From an uncultured Acidobacteriota bacterium (lineage in GTDB: Bacteria; Acidobacteriota; Thermoanaerobaculia; UBA5066): 64,000 nucleotides of DNA. Each line of letters starts with the position of its first letter. Position 1 is the stretch's first letter. The stretch is taken from assembly GCA_903845115.1 (NCBI GenBank), contig CAIMWE010000025.1, positions 90,751-154,750 of the forward strand. The letters run 5' to 3'. Under the pieces are notes generated by a model. It had not been told where the DNA came from. It did not search any database and was given only the letters and a program-made list of their open reading frames with translations. The position numbers and the translations under genes are program-made. This document shows positions 8,553-16,519 of this stretch, piece by piece.

Positions 8553-10326
8553 GGCCAGACTCCTTCCCCGGTCGGGCCCCGTCGAGGAGGGGGAGGGCGA
8601 TCTCGAAGACGCTGCCCGATCCTTCCCCGCCCCGCACCGAGACGCGGCCGCGATGCCAAGCTACCACCTCGTGGACGAGCGAGAGCCCCAGCCCCAGGCC
8701 GTCAGTGCCGGTCGCGCCGCTGCCCCGCACGAAACGCCCGAAGACCTGCTCCCGCTCCGCCTCGGGAATTCCCGGTCCCTCGTCGGCGACGGCGACGAAG
8801 GCCTCGTTGCCCCGCCGCCCGGTCGTGACCAGGACGCTGGCGCCGGGCGGCGAGAACTTCAGCGCGTTCCCGATCAGGTTGTCGATCGCGCGCGACAGCG
8901 AGGGCTCGTCCCCCAGGACGAGGATCTCTTCGCCGGCACTGCCCCAACGCACACGCCCTGCGGATGCTGTCCCGAGCGCAAGGGCTCGCTTCCCCGCGAG
9001 GGCGCCCAGATCCACGGGTCCGGCCGTCCGGTCGAAGTCCCGGAGGCGCAGGCGCTCGGCGGCGTTGAGCGATTCGATCATGCCGCCGAGTCGCTCCGTC
9101 TCCTCTCCGACCATCGCCGTCACGCGCTGTCGTTCCTCCGGGGTCAGGTCGAGGCCGGAGAGGAGCTGGGTCAGGCCGCGAACGGCGGTGAGGGGGGTCT
9201 TCATGTCGTGGACGGCGACGCGGCGCGCCTCTCGCTCCTCCTCCCGCGCGGCGGCAGACAGGGAGGCCGCCTTCTCGTCCCGCCGGACCGCGAGGGCTTC
9301 CACCCAGAGGGTCGAGGCGAGACCCGCGATCGAGAGCGTCGCGAGGGGCAGCTCGATTCCTGCCGCGAGGAGCGGAATGCCGAGGACGGCCGGCAGGATC
9401 GCGAGCGCCGCAAGCGAAGATCGGCGACGCTTGCGTCCGGCTCTTCCGACGGCGAGCGCGAGGGCGGCCAGGGCCGCGCTGCAGGTGGCGGAGACGAGGG
9501 GTGGGGCGGGCTGGAGGAGCCCGTGGCGGAGGATGCAGGCCGTGGCGGCCGCGTGGACGAGGACGCCCGGCTCGGGCGTTCCGGGCGGTCCCCCGGGAGT
9601 GACGTACCGGTCTCCGAGGCCGGCCGCGGTGATGCCGAGGAGGACGACACGGTCCCGGAGCGCGGAGCCGGCCTGCCCGGCGAGCGCGGCGGCCGCACCG
9701 ACGACCGTTACGTCTCCGGGCCGGCACCGGAAGTCGGGGACCAGGACTCGCCCGACCGGAACCGGGCGCCGCCAGCCTTCCGAGAGGCCCGCTGCGGCGA
9801 GGGAGAGCGCCGTCCGCGAGACACCCCTCCGCTGCTTGGTCGAGCTCAGCCTGCGCACGACGCCGTCGTGGTCGACGTCGAAGGAGGTCTCGGCGATCCC
9901 CGCGGCGGCCCGCAGCGGCGCGGCCGGTTCGACCCAGCCCGCCTTCGCGTCCAGGGCCACGGCGAGGATCGACGGGAGGCGGCGCAGACTCGCCGCCAGG
10001 GTTTCGTCGTCAGCGGCCGGTTCCGCGAGGAGGACGTCCACGGCCAGGCCTCGGCTCCCGCCGAGTCGTACCGCGTCGACGAGCTCGGCCAACCGCGCCC
10101 TGGGCCAGGGCCACGGTCCCACGACGTCGAGGGCGTCCTCGTCGATGGCGACCACGGCCACTCCCGCCGGAGAGCGCGAGGGGAGGAAGCGCAGGAAGGC
10201 GTCCCGGACCGGGAGGTCGATGGAGGCCGGCAGACCGGAGGCCAGGGAAAGCGCCACGCCGATGAAAACGGCAGAGACGGCGGCCACCGCGAGGGCGGGC
10301 GGGCGAGGAACGCGGCTCTCGGGCAT
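8530..10326 (-). CDS. CHASE2 sensor histidine kinase
   Basis: ATG at 10326; extracellular VAVVAIDEDALDVVGPWPWPRARLAELVDAVRLGG CHASE2 motif; VHDMKTPLTAVRGLTQLL H-box; HATPase DNLIGNALKFSPPGA...GLGLGLSLVHEVVAWHRG. Confidence 0.9.
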   Translation of the reverse strand: MPESRVPRPPALAVAAVSAVFIGVALSLASGLPASIDLPVRDAFLRFLPSRSPAGVAVVAIDEDALDVVGPWPWPRARLAELVDAVRLGGSRGLAVDVLLAEPAADDETLAASLRRLPSILAVALDAKAGWVEPAAPLRAAAGIAETSFDVDHDGVVRRLSSTKQRRGVSRTALSLAAAGLSEGWRRPVPVGRVLVPDFRCRPGDVTVVGAAAALAGQAGSALRDRVVLLGITAAGLGDRYVTPGGPPGTPEPGVLVHAAATACILRHGLLQPAPPLVSATCSAALAALALAVGRAGRKRRRSSLAALAILPAVLGIPLLAAGIELPLATLSIAGLASTLWVEALAVRRDEKAASLSAAAREEEREARRVAVHDMKTPLTAVRGLTQLLSGLDLTPEERQRVTAMVGEETERLGGMIESLNAAERLRLRDFDRTAGPVDLGALAGKRALALGTASAGRVRWGSAGEEILVLGDEPSLSRAIDNLIGNALKFSPPGASVLVTTGRRGNEAFVAVADEGPGIPEAEREQVFGRFVRGSGATGTDGLGLGLSLVHEVVAWHRGRVSVRGGEGSGSVFEIALPLLDGARPGKESGLGLDSRR

Positions 10327-10373
10327 GGAGGATCGATATTGTCCTCTGCGTTTCACCGCTCCGCCGGGCAAGA

Positions 10374-10390
10374 GTGGCCCGGGAGTTGCG
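10374..10390 (+). promoter_or_regulatory. Putative sigma54-like promoter of FecR gene
   Basis: GTGGCCCG-GGAG-TTGCG: one mismatch in -24, intact TTGC at -12, GG-to-GC distance 12 bp. Confidence 0.4.
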
Positions 10391-10416
10391 TCGATCAAAC
10401 CGGAGGTCTCGACGTG

Positions 10417-11154
10417 ATGAGAATGCGGCGCGTCGCCCCTTACGTCTTCGTCGTGCTCGCGATCGCTGCCGTCGCGCTCGCCGAACAGCCGGCTGGGCTG
10501 CCGGTCGTGTACCGATTCGACGAGGTGAAGAGCAAGGTGATGCGCCTCCCCGGGGCTGATCCGAAATCCGAGGAAGTCAAGGCAAAGGCCGGAGACGCCG
10601 CAGCAGCCGGCGACACGGTCCGGACCGGCTTCTGGGGCCGGGCGATCCTCTCGGTCCCGGACCGGGCCTGCCGATTCGAGGTCTTCTCGTCCACCAGGGT
10701 CCGGCTCGCCGGCGGCGAGCCCGGCGTGATCCTGTTCCTCGAATCCGGGAGGCTCGAGGCCTTCTTCGACAAGTTCACGGGGGCGGCCGAGGAGCGACGT
10801 GTCGCCGCGCCGGGTGCGCTCCTCGTCGTCCGGGGAACGCGGTACGGAGTCGAGACGGGAGCTGGAGAACAGTCCACTCTGGCAGTGTTCGAGGGGACGG
10901 TGGAAGTGCTCCCCACGGCGCCGGGCGCTCGTCGTCTGCTCGTGGGACCCGGCGAGTACGGCGTCTTCGGGCCGAAGATCTCGCCTCGAAAGGGAGCCAT
11001 AGCCCCGGGCGCGGATGAGAGATCGTGGCGGAGCCGGGGCACCGCCGCGCTGGAAGGCTCTTCCGGGCTGCAGCAGGGGCAGGGCCCCCAGACTCCGCTC
11101 GGAACCGGCTCGCAAGGCCGCGGTGGCCCGTCCGCGTCTCGCGGCGGACACTGA
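10417..11154 (+). CDS. FecR-domain secreted protein
   Basis: VFSSTRVRLAGGE..., ARRVAAPGALLVVRGTRYGVETGAGEQSTLAVFEGTVEV FecR core; signal peptide; divergent from the CHASE2 kinase. Confidence 0.75.
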   Translation: MRMRRVAPYVFVVLAIAAVALAEQPAGLPVVYRFDEVKSKVMRLPGADPKSEEVKAKAGDAAAAGDTVRTGFWGRAILSVPDRACRFEVFSSTRVRLAGGEPGVILFLESGRLEAFFDKFTGAAEERRVAAPGALLVVRGTRYGVETGAGEQSTLAVFEGTVEVLPTAPGARRLLVGPGEYGVFGPKISPRKGAIAPGADERSWRSRGTAALEGSSGLQQGQGPQTPLGTGSQGRGGPSASRGGH

Positions 11155-11270
11155 CACCCATCCCCGTCGGCTCGTCAGGTCCGGCCCCGGCCAGTTCGTT
11201 GTGTGGGCATCGCGAGCAATACGCCGTCGTCCGGGCGTTCGGGCAAACGCATTCGCGGGCCCTGTTCCAC

Positions 11271-11326
11271 CTGCAACCCCCACTTCCATTGCAGTCGCAT
11301 TGCAGGTCCGACTGCAAAACCTGCAG
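11271..11326. promoter_or_regulatory. Cluster of five TGCAG/CTGCA half-sites (putative enhancer/UAS)
   Basis: Half-sites at 11271, 11290, 11301, 11312, 11321; includes perfect inverted repeats TTGCAGTCG/CGACTGCAA (11289-11297/11309-11317) and TGCAGGT/ACCTGCA (11301-11307/11319-11325). Confidence 0.55.
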
Positions 11327-11365
11327 CTGGATCGTGAAGACCCGCAGGAAATGGGCTTCGGGGAC

Positions 11366-11382
11366 CTGGCACGAGGGATGCG
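11366..11382 (+). promoter_or_regulatory. Putative sigma54 -24/-12 promoter of GDG protein b
   Basis: CTGGCACG-AGGG-ATGCG versus consensus YTGGCACG-N4-TTGCW; GG-to-GC distance 12 bp; 58 nt upstream of ATG 11440. Confidence 0.65.
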
Positions 11383-11439
11383 ATGCAGCAGATGAAGCCG
11401 GTGAGACCACCGGACCGAAGAAAGCAAAAGGAGAACTCC

Positions 11440-11709
11440 ATGAAACCTCGCTCGCTCATCGCGCCGGTCGCACTCCTCCTCGTCTCCGCGTTCGCCCTCT
11501 CGGCCAGCGCCGCTCCGGCCTCGAACGGACCCGCCGTCAAGAAACAGGCCCCGGCCGCCAGCACCCAGGGCAAGGGCAACGGCCCCGGCGATGGCAGCGG
11601 TCCCTACCAGCCCGGCGACGGGACCGGCTACGGCGCGAAGAAGGGCATCGGCGACGGCACCTGCATCCCGCTCGGCGACCAGATCCGCCGGATGTTCGGG
11701 AAGAAGTAA
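11440..11709 (+). CDS. Short secreted Gly/Asp-rich protein (GDG protein, copy b)
   Basis: RBS AAAGGAGA before ATG 11440; signal MKPRSLIAPVALLLVSAFALSASA; GNGPGDGSGPYQPGDGTGYGAKKGIGDGTC. Confidence 0.75.
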   Translation: MKPRSLIAPVALLLVSAFALSASAAPASNGPAVKKQAPAASTQGKGNGPGDGSGPYQPGDGTGYGAKKGIGDGTCIPLGDQIRRMFGKK

Positions 11710-11726
11710 CCCTGCCGAATCGATGC

Positions 11727-11759
11727 GAGGCGGGGTCTCGATCGTCGAGACCTCGCCTC
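11727..11759 (+). other. Strong intercistronic stem-loop
   Basis: GAGGCGGGGTCTCGA-TCG-TCGAGACCTCGCCTC: 15-bp stem with one G-U pair. Confidence 0.7.
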
Positions 11760-11776
11760 TTCAGAGGAGAAGGAAC

Positions 11777-12580
11777 ATGAAGAGAGCCGTCGTCGTCGCC
11801 CTCGCGGTCAACGTGGTCGCCGCCCTCGCCCTTCCGCTCGTCGCGGCCGGCGGTCCGCCCCCGGGACGCGGCGCCGGGATGGGGGCTGGCCGGGGAGCCG
11901 GGGTCGCCGCCTATCTCGCGACGCTTCCGATGCAGTCGGTCGATTCGAAGGAGAAGGCCGGGCTGGCCTGGGTCCGGGAGGAAGAGAAGCTCGCCCGGGA
12001 CGTGTATGCCGAGCTCGGACGCACCTGGAACGTCCGCATCTTCTCGAACATCGCTGCCGCCGAGCAGCAGCACATGGACGTGGTGAAGCTGCTCCTGGAG
12101 CGTTACTCCCTTCCCGACCCGGTCGGGCAGAACGCGGCCGGCGTCTTTGCCGACGCCAGGCTGAAGACCCTCTACGATGGTCTGGTCGCCAGGGGAAAGA
12201 CCTCGCTCGTCGACGCCATGAAGGTCGGGGCGGAGATCGAGGATCTCGATCTCTCGGACGTCGAACGGGAGCGGGCAGGCACGGACAACCAGGACATCGG
12301 CGCCATCTATCAGAATCTCGCGAAGGGCTCCCGGAATCATCTCCGGGCTTTCGTCCGGAACCTCCAGGCGAGCAGCGCCTCGTATACCCCGACGCACATC
12401 ACCCAGGCCGAATTCGACGCGATCGTCGCCGGATCGAACGAACGTGGCTGCCGCGACGCATCCGGAAATCCGGCCGCCGCCGGCGCATCCTGCAACGGCA
12501 GCGGCAACGGGAACGGGAACTGCAATGGCAGCGGCAACGGTAATTGCAACGGGGGCGGCCGCGGCCGTTGCCGCGGGTAG
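11777..12580 (+). CDS. DUF2202 ferritin-like secreted protein (copy b) with Cys/Asn/Gly tail
   Basis: EEEKLARDVYAELG, AAAEQQHMDVV, GSRNHLRAFV conserved with copy a; C-terminal CNGSGNGNGNCNGSGNGNCNGGGRGRC. Confidence 0.85.
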   Translation: MKRAVVVALAVNVVAALALPLVAAGGPPPGRGAGMGAGRGAGVAAYLATLPMQSVDSKEKAGLAWVREEEKLARDVYAELGRTWNVRIFSNIAAAEQQHMDVVKLLLERYSLPDPVGQNAAGVFADARLKTLYDGLVARGKTSLVDAMKVGAEIEDLDLSDVERERAGTDNQDIGAIYQNLAKGSRNHLRAFVRNLQASSASYTPTHITQAEFDAIVAGSNERGCRDASGNPAAAGASCNGSGNGNGNCNGSGNGNCNGGGRGRCRG

Positions 12581-12596
12581 ACGTTACGATCCATCG

Positions 12597-13790
12597 ATGC
12601 GGCTGTCCGGAACGCCCGTCCGTCTCGTCGTCCTCCCTGCAGGGATCCTGGCGGTGGCTCTCGTGGCCACCGCCTTTCTCGCGTCCAGCTCGCTCTCCCA
12701 GCGCGACGCCGCAGTGCGTGAGGGAATCCTGGTCCGGGCCGGCCACGACGTCGAGACAAGGCTTCGGGAAGTCACTCCGGCGGACGCCCCAGCCGTCCTG
12801 CAGGCCTTCCTGGGCGAGAACGCCGAGACGATCGAGGGGATCGAGGTTGCCGGGCCCGACGGCCCGATCGCCTCGGCCGGCACGGCCCGGCCAGGGGCCT
12901 TCGAGATGCCCGCGGCCCTCGGGCGGGAGTGGCGATCCCTGGTCGTTCCCGGCGGTGGACGCGGGCGCGGCCAGGGCGGGCCGGGAATGGCACCGTTCCG
13001 GCTCCGACTCTCCCCGTCTCCGTGGCTCGGGCAGGAAGGGGTGCTGTCGATGGTGGTGGCGGGAGGCGGGCTCGTCGCGGGCCTGGCCCTGGTCGGGCTC
13101 TCGCTCTTCGCGGCGCGGGGGCTCGAACAGCGGCAGCGGCTGCTGACGGCCGAGGCCGAGCGGCGTCGCCTCGCCGCCGTCTCGCTGGCCGGCGCCGGGC
13201 TGGCTCATCGGGTCCGGAACCCGCTCGCGGTGATCAAGGGGACCGCCCAGCTCCTCGAGGAGAAGCTCTCCGGACAGGAACGCGAGCGCGCGACCCGGAT
13301 CGTGGCGTCCAGCGAGAGGATAGAGTCGCTCCTCTCCCGGCTCCTCGACTTCGCAAGACCCACCGAGGCCGAGCCGGAGGAGCTCGACCTGGCCGACCTC
13401 GCGCGCCAGGTGGCCTCGCGGACGGTCCCTCCGGCCAGCGTGGCCGCCGCCGGACCCGTCTGGGCCTTCGTCGACCGCGATCAGGCCGAGAGCATCCTCG
13501 AAGAGCTCCTCGCGAACGCCCGCGCTTTCGATCCCGGGGGCCCGATCGAGGTCACCGTGTGCGCCGAGAGGGGGACGGCCCTCCTGGAGGTCCTCGACCG
13601 GGGGCCGGGTCCGGGTGTCGATGCCGGACGGGCGTTCGACCCCTACGTGACGTCGCGCCCCGACGGGACCGGCCTGGGCCTGGCGATCGTGAGGGCCCTG
13701 GCCGAGACCAACGGCGGCTCGACGTCTCTGGCAGCGCGCAGCGGCGGCGGCACGGTCGCGTCGTTCCGGGTCCCTTCCGGGGGAAACTAG
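12597..13790 (+). CDS. Sensor histidine kinase
   Basis: ATG 12597; two TM segments; AGLAHRVRNPLAVIKGTAQLLEE H-box; GTGLGLAIVRALAETNGG HATPase. Confidence 0.85.
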   Translation: MRLSGTPVRLVVLPAGILAVALVATAFLASSSLSQRDAAVREGILVRAGHDVETRLREVTPADAPAVLQAFLGENAETIEGIEVAGPDGPIASAGTARPGAFEMPAALGREWRSLVVPGGGRGRGQGGPGMAPFRLRLSPSPWLGQEGVLSMVVAGGGLVAGLALVGLSLFAARGLEQRQRLLTAEAERRRLAAVSLAGAGLAHRVRNPLAVIKGTAQLLEEKLSGQERERATRIVASSERIESLLSRLLDFARPTEAEPEELDLADLARQVASRTVPPASVAAAGPVWAFVDRDQAESILEELLANARAFDPGGPIEVTVCAERGTALLEVLDRGPGPGVDAGRAFDPYVTSRPDGTGLGLAIVRALAETNGGSTSLAARSGGGTVASFRVPSGGN

Positions 13791-13793
13791 GGC

Positions 13794-15071
13794 GTGGCTC
13801 GAATCCTCGTCGTCGATGACGAAGCCCCGTTCCGGACCCTGATCCGGGAGATCCTCGAGGAAGCCGGCCACGCCGTGGTCGAAGCGCGCGACGGCGCGGA
13901 GGCGCTCGCCTTCCTCGAACGTTCCCCGGTCGACGTCGTCCTGACGGACCGCCGGATGCCGAAGATGGACGGGATCGAGCTGCTGCGGCGCCTCCGGACG
14001 AGGCCCAGGCCGCCGAAGATCGTCGTCCTGACCGCCTTCGGCACGATCCCGGAGGCGGTGGAGGCGGTTCACCTCGGCGCCTCTGACTACATCACCAAGC
14101 CCCTTCCCTCGCCAGGGGCCCTCGTCGACCTTGTGGCAAGCCTCCTGCCGCGGGAGGAGGACGGCCACGAGTTCGTCTCGGCCGACCCCAAGACCGCAGA
14201 GGTGTTGACCGTCGTCGATCGGGTCGCCCCCCGCGACGTCTCCGTCCTGGTCACCGGGGAGTCGGGAACCGGGAAGGAGCTGATCGCGAGGAGGCTCCAC
14301 GCACGGTCAAGTCGCGCCTCGGGACCGTTCGTGGCTGTGAATGCCGCCGCCCTCCCCGATTCGCTGGCCGAGAGCGAGCTGTTCGGGATCGACAGGGGTG
14401 CCTACACCGGGGCCGACCAGCCGCGCGCGGGGCGTTTCGAGGAGGCATCGGGCGGCACCCTTTTCCTCGACGAGGTGGGGGAGCTCTCGCTCGCGATCCA
14501 GGCGAAGCTCCTACGGACGCTCGAAGAGCGGACGGTTCGCAGGCTCGGAGGCACCCGCGATCTCCCGGTCGATGTCCGGCTGGTCGCGGCCACGAATCGC
14601 GACCTGGAGGCCGAGGGAGCGAACGGGAAGTTCCGGACCGATCTCTATTTCCGGCTCGCCGTGGTCGGGATCCACCTGCCGCCTCTCCGCGAACGTCCCG
14701 CCGACATCCCGGCCTTGGCGCGCCACCTCGTCGGGATCCTGTCGGCGCGGCACGGAGTAAATCCCGCGCCGCTTTCGGCGGGAGCGCTGGACTCCCTGGC
14801 AGCGTGGAACTGGCCGGGCAACGTCCGGGAGCTGCGGAACGTCCTGGAGCGGGCGATCGTGATCCGGGGAAACGAGCCCCTCCGGCCCGAGGACTTCGTG
14901 CTCGGCTCCGGGCGCCCTTCGGCGGCCCCTCTCCACCGCGAGCAGCGCGAGCGGGAGGCGGTCCTGGAGGCCCTCCGGCTGAGCGGCGGCAGGCGCGACG
15001 AGGCCGCGAAGCACCTGGGGATCTCGGTCCGGACGCTTTACTACCGGCTCAAGCAGTGGGGGGTCGGCTGA
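13794..15071 (+). CDS. NtrC-family sigma54-dependent response regulator
   Basis: GTG start; [40 protein letters not shown] variant of GAFTGA; Fis-type HTH AAKHLGISVRTLYYRLKQWG. Confidence 0.9.
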   Translation: MARILVVDDEAPFRTLIREILEEAGHAVVEARDGAEALAFLERSPVDVVLTDRRMPKMDGIELLRRLRTRPRPPKIVVLTAFGTIPEAVEAVHLGASDYITKPLPSPGALVDLVASLLPREEDGHEFVSADPKTAEVLTVVDRVAPRDVSVLVTGESGTGKELIARRLHARSSRASGPFVAVNAAALPDSLAESELFGIDRGAYTGADQPRAGRFEEASGGTLFLDEVGELSLAIQAKLLRTLEERTVRRLGGTRDLPVDVRLVAATNRDLEAEGANGKFRTDLYFRLAVVGIHLPPLRERPADIPALARHLVGILSARHGVNPAPLSAGALDSLAAWNWPGNVRELRNVLERAIVIRGNEPLRPEDFVLGSGRPSAAPLHREQREREAVLEALRLSGGRRDEAAKHLGISVRTLYYRLKQWGVG

Positions 15072-16050
15072 GCCGTCCGGCGAGCGCCTCGAGGTGCGTC
15101 TCGTCGGTTCCACAACATCCTCCGAGCACCCTCAAGCCGAACTCGTCCCGGAGTGCGCCCATCGCGGACGAGAAGCTCTCCGGGCCTTCCGTGTCGAGGT
15201 CGGCCCTCCCGTCGAGCTCCTCGGGGCTGAGACGTGACGTGTTCGCCTGAATGCCGGCCAGCCTCAGACGGGTGGATCCGGCGGTCTGCGGAGTGGAGAG
15301 GGCCCGGCGCAGAAGGTCCGGGTGGACACAATTCACGAGGAATGCAGCTGGCGGGGGGGACGCCGCCCGGTCGATCACGTCGATCGCCGCGTCCAGGGGC
15401 GTTCCGTCCAGCAGTCGGCCGGTCTCCCTCACCAGGAAGCTGATCAAGTAGGGGGGGCCCGCGACCGAGAGGGCCCTCGCCATTCCGATCGCCTCCGGAA
15501 GGGCGGGCATCGTCGACGCGAGGAGGAAGTCGACCCCCGCCGCCGCGAGCGCCGCCGACTGCGTCCGGTGAAACGCCTCGGCCTCTCCGGCGGGGAGGCC
15601 CTCCTCTGCCCGGTAGGCGTCCCCCCGGCAGCCCAGCAGGCCGCCGACGAAGACGGTCCCGGCGGCGGCGTCCGAGCGGTCCCGCACGCCGGAGAGGAAC
15701 CGGACGGCCGCTCCGTTCAGGTCGGTCTCCCCGGAAAGGCCCGCGAGCCGCATCCGTTCGGGATTCGCGCGCCACGTGGGAGACAGGAGAAGGAGGGGAA
15801 GCCGGTGCCGGGTCGCCACCTCGAGATAGGAGCGGTAGATTCGCTCGAGAACGGCACGGCCTTTCTCGTCGAGGGCGAGCGACGCGTTCGCGAGGTGCGG
15901 GTCGAGCGGCACCTCGCCTCCGCGGCGGATCCGCTCGACGACGGCCCCCTCGGTCAGGACCGGGCCGCCCGAATCGAGCGAGCGGAGAAAGCTCAGAGCG
16001 TCACGACCTCGATCGAAGGCGGGTCGACCAGGTGCTTCTTCACGGCGCAT
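15049..16050 (-). CDS. Homocysteine S-methyltransferase family protein (start uncertain)
   Basis: GGPVLTEGAVVERIRR, LASTMPALPEAIG, GGCCGTDETHLEAL zinc motif; 3' end overlaps the convergent regulator by 23 bp. Confidence 0.75.
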   Translation of the reverse strand: MRREEAPGRPAFDRGRDALSFLRSLDSGGPVLTEGAVVERIRRGGEVPLDPHLANASLALDEKGRAVLERIYRSYLEVATRHRLPLLLLSPTWRANPERMRLAGLSGETDLNGAAVRFLSGVRDRSDAAAGTVFVGGLLGCRGDAYRAEEGLPAGEAEAFHRTQSAALAAAGVDFLLASTMPALPEAIGMARALSVAGPPYLISFLVRETGRLLDGTPLDAAIDVIDRAASPPPAAFLVNCVHPDLLRRALSTPQTAGSTRLRLAGIQANTSRLSPEELDGRADLDTEGPESFSSAMGALRDEFGLRVLGGCCGTDETHLEALAGRLSRPPTA

Positions 16051-16388
16051 TGGTCGGCAGCCCGGACGATCGCCGTCCGGTACTTCTCTGGAAATTCGGG
16101 CGGCAGCGTCATCGCGATCCGGATCAGGACGATGAGCTTCGTCTCGGGGCTCCGCTCCCACGTCATCGACAGGGAGAGGCCATCGGCCGGTATCTTCCGC
16201 TCCTGACAGAAACGGAGCGCGTAGTACCCAGCGCAGGTCCCGATCGACGCGAGGAAGAGGTCAAAGGGTGCTGGGGCCGTTCCTCCTCCACCGTACTTCT
16301 CCGGCTGATCGGTCCGGATCGTGGTGCCCTCGAAAGTCGCCTCGACGGCGACGCCGCCGGGGAAGGTGATTGACATGGCACTCGCCAT
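15993..16388 (-). CDS. OsmC family protein
   Basis: GGTAPAPFDLFLASIGTCAGYYALRFCQERKI and DQCAVKKHL motifs. Confidence 0.85.
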   Translation of the reverse strand: MASAMSITFPGGVAVEATFEGTTIRTDQPEKYGGGGTAPAPFDLFLASIGTCAGYYALRFCQERKIPADGLSLSMTWERSPETKLIVLIRIAMTLPPEFPEKYRTAIVRAADQCAVKKHLVDPPSIEVVTL

Positions 16389-16519
16389 CGGTCGTCCTCC
16401 TGCCTAGAGAAGAATTGTCATGCTGAACTGCGAAAATAGCTGGGAGTCCATGCCCGTCGATGTCACGGAAGAACTCCAGCGTCTGGCCCTCTTGGGGCGG
16501 TGGGATGAAACACAGTGAT

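Noticed and set aside
6285-8828. 847-aa plus-strand ORF and other long antisense ORFs (8395..11154 upstream part, 43947..47207, 51545..55147 upstream part, 57341..60115 upstream part)
   Set aside because: They oppose or lie out of frame with genes that have clear domain motifs; composition is Arg/Gly/Pro/Glu-rich without motifs, as expected of spurious ORFs in high-GC DNA.
12491-12577. CNG repeats as a RiPP precursor or CRISPR-like array
   Set aside because: The repeats are in frame at the end of DUF2202b, with no adjacent modification enzymes and no spacer/repeat structure.
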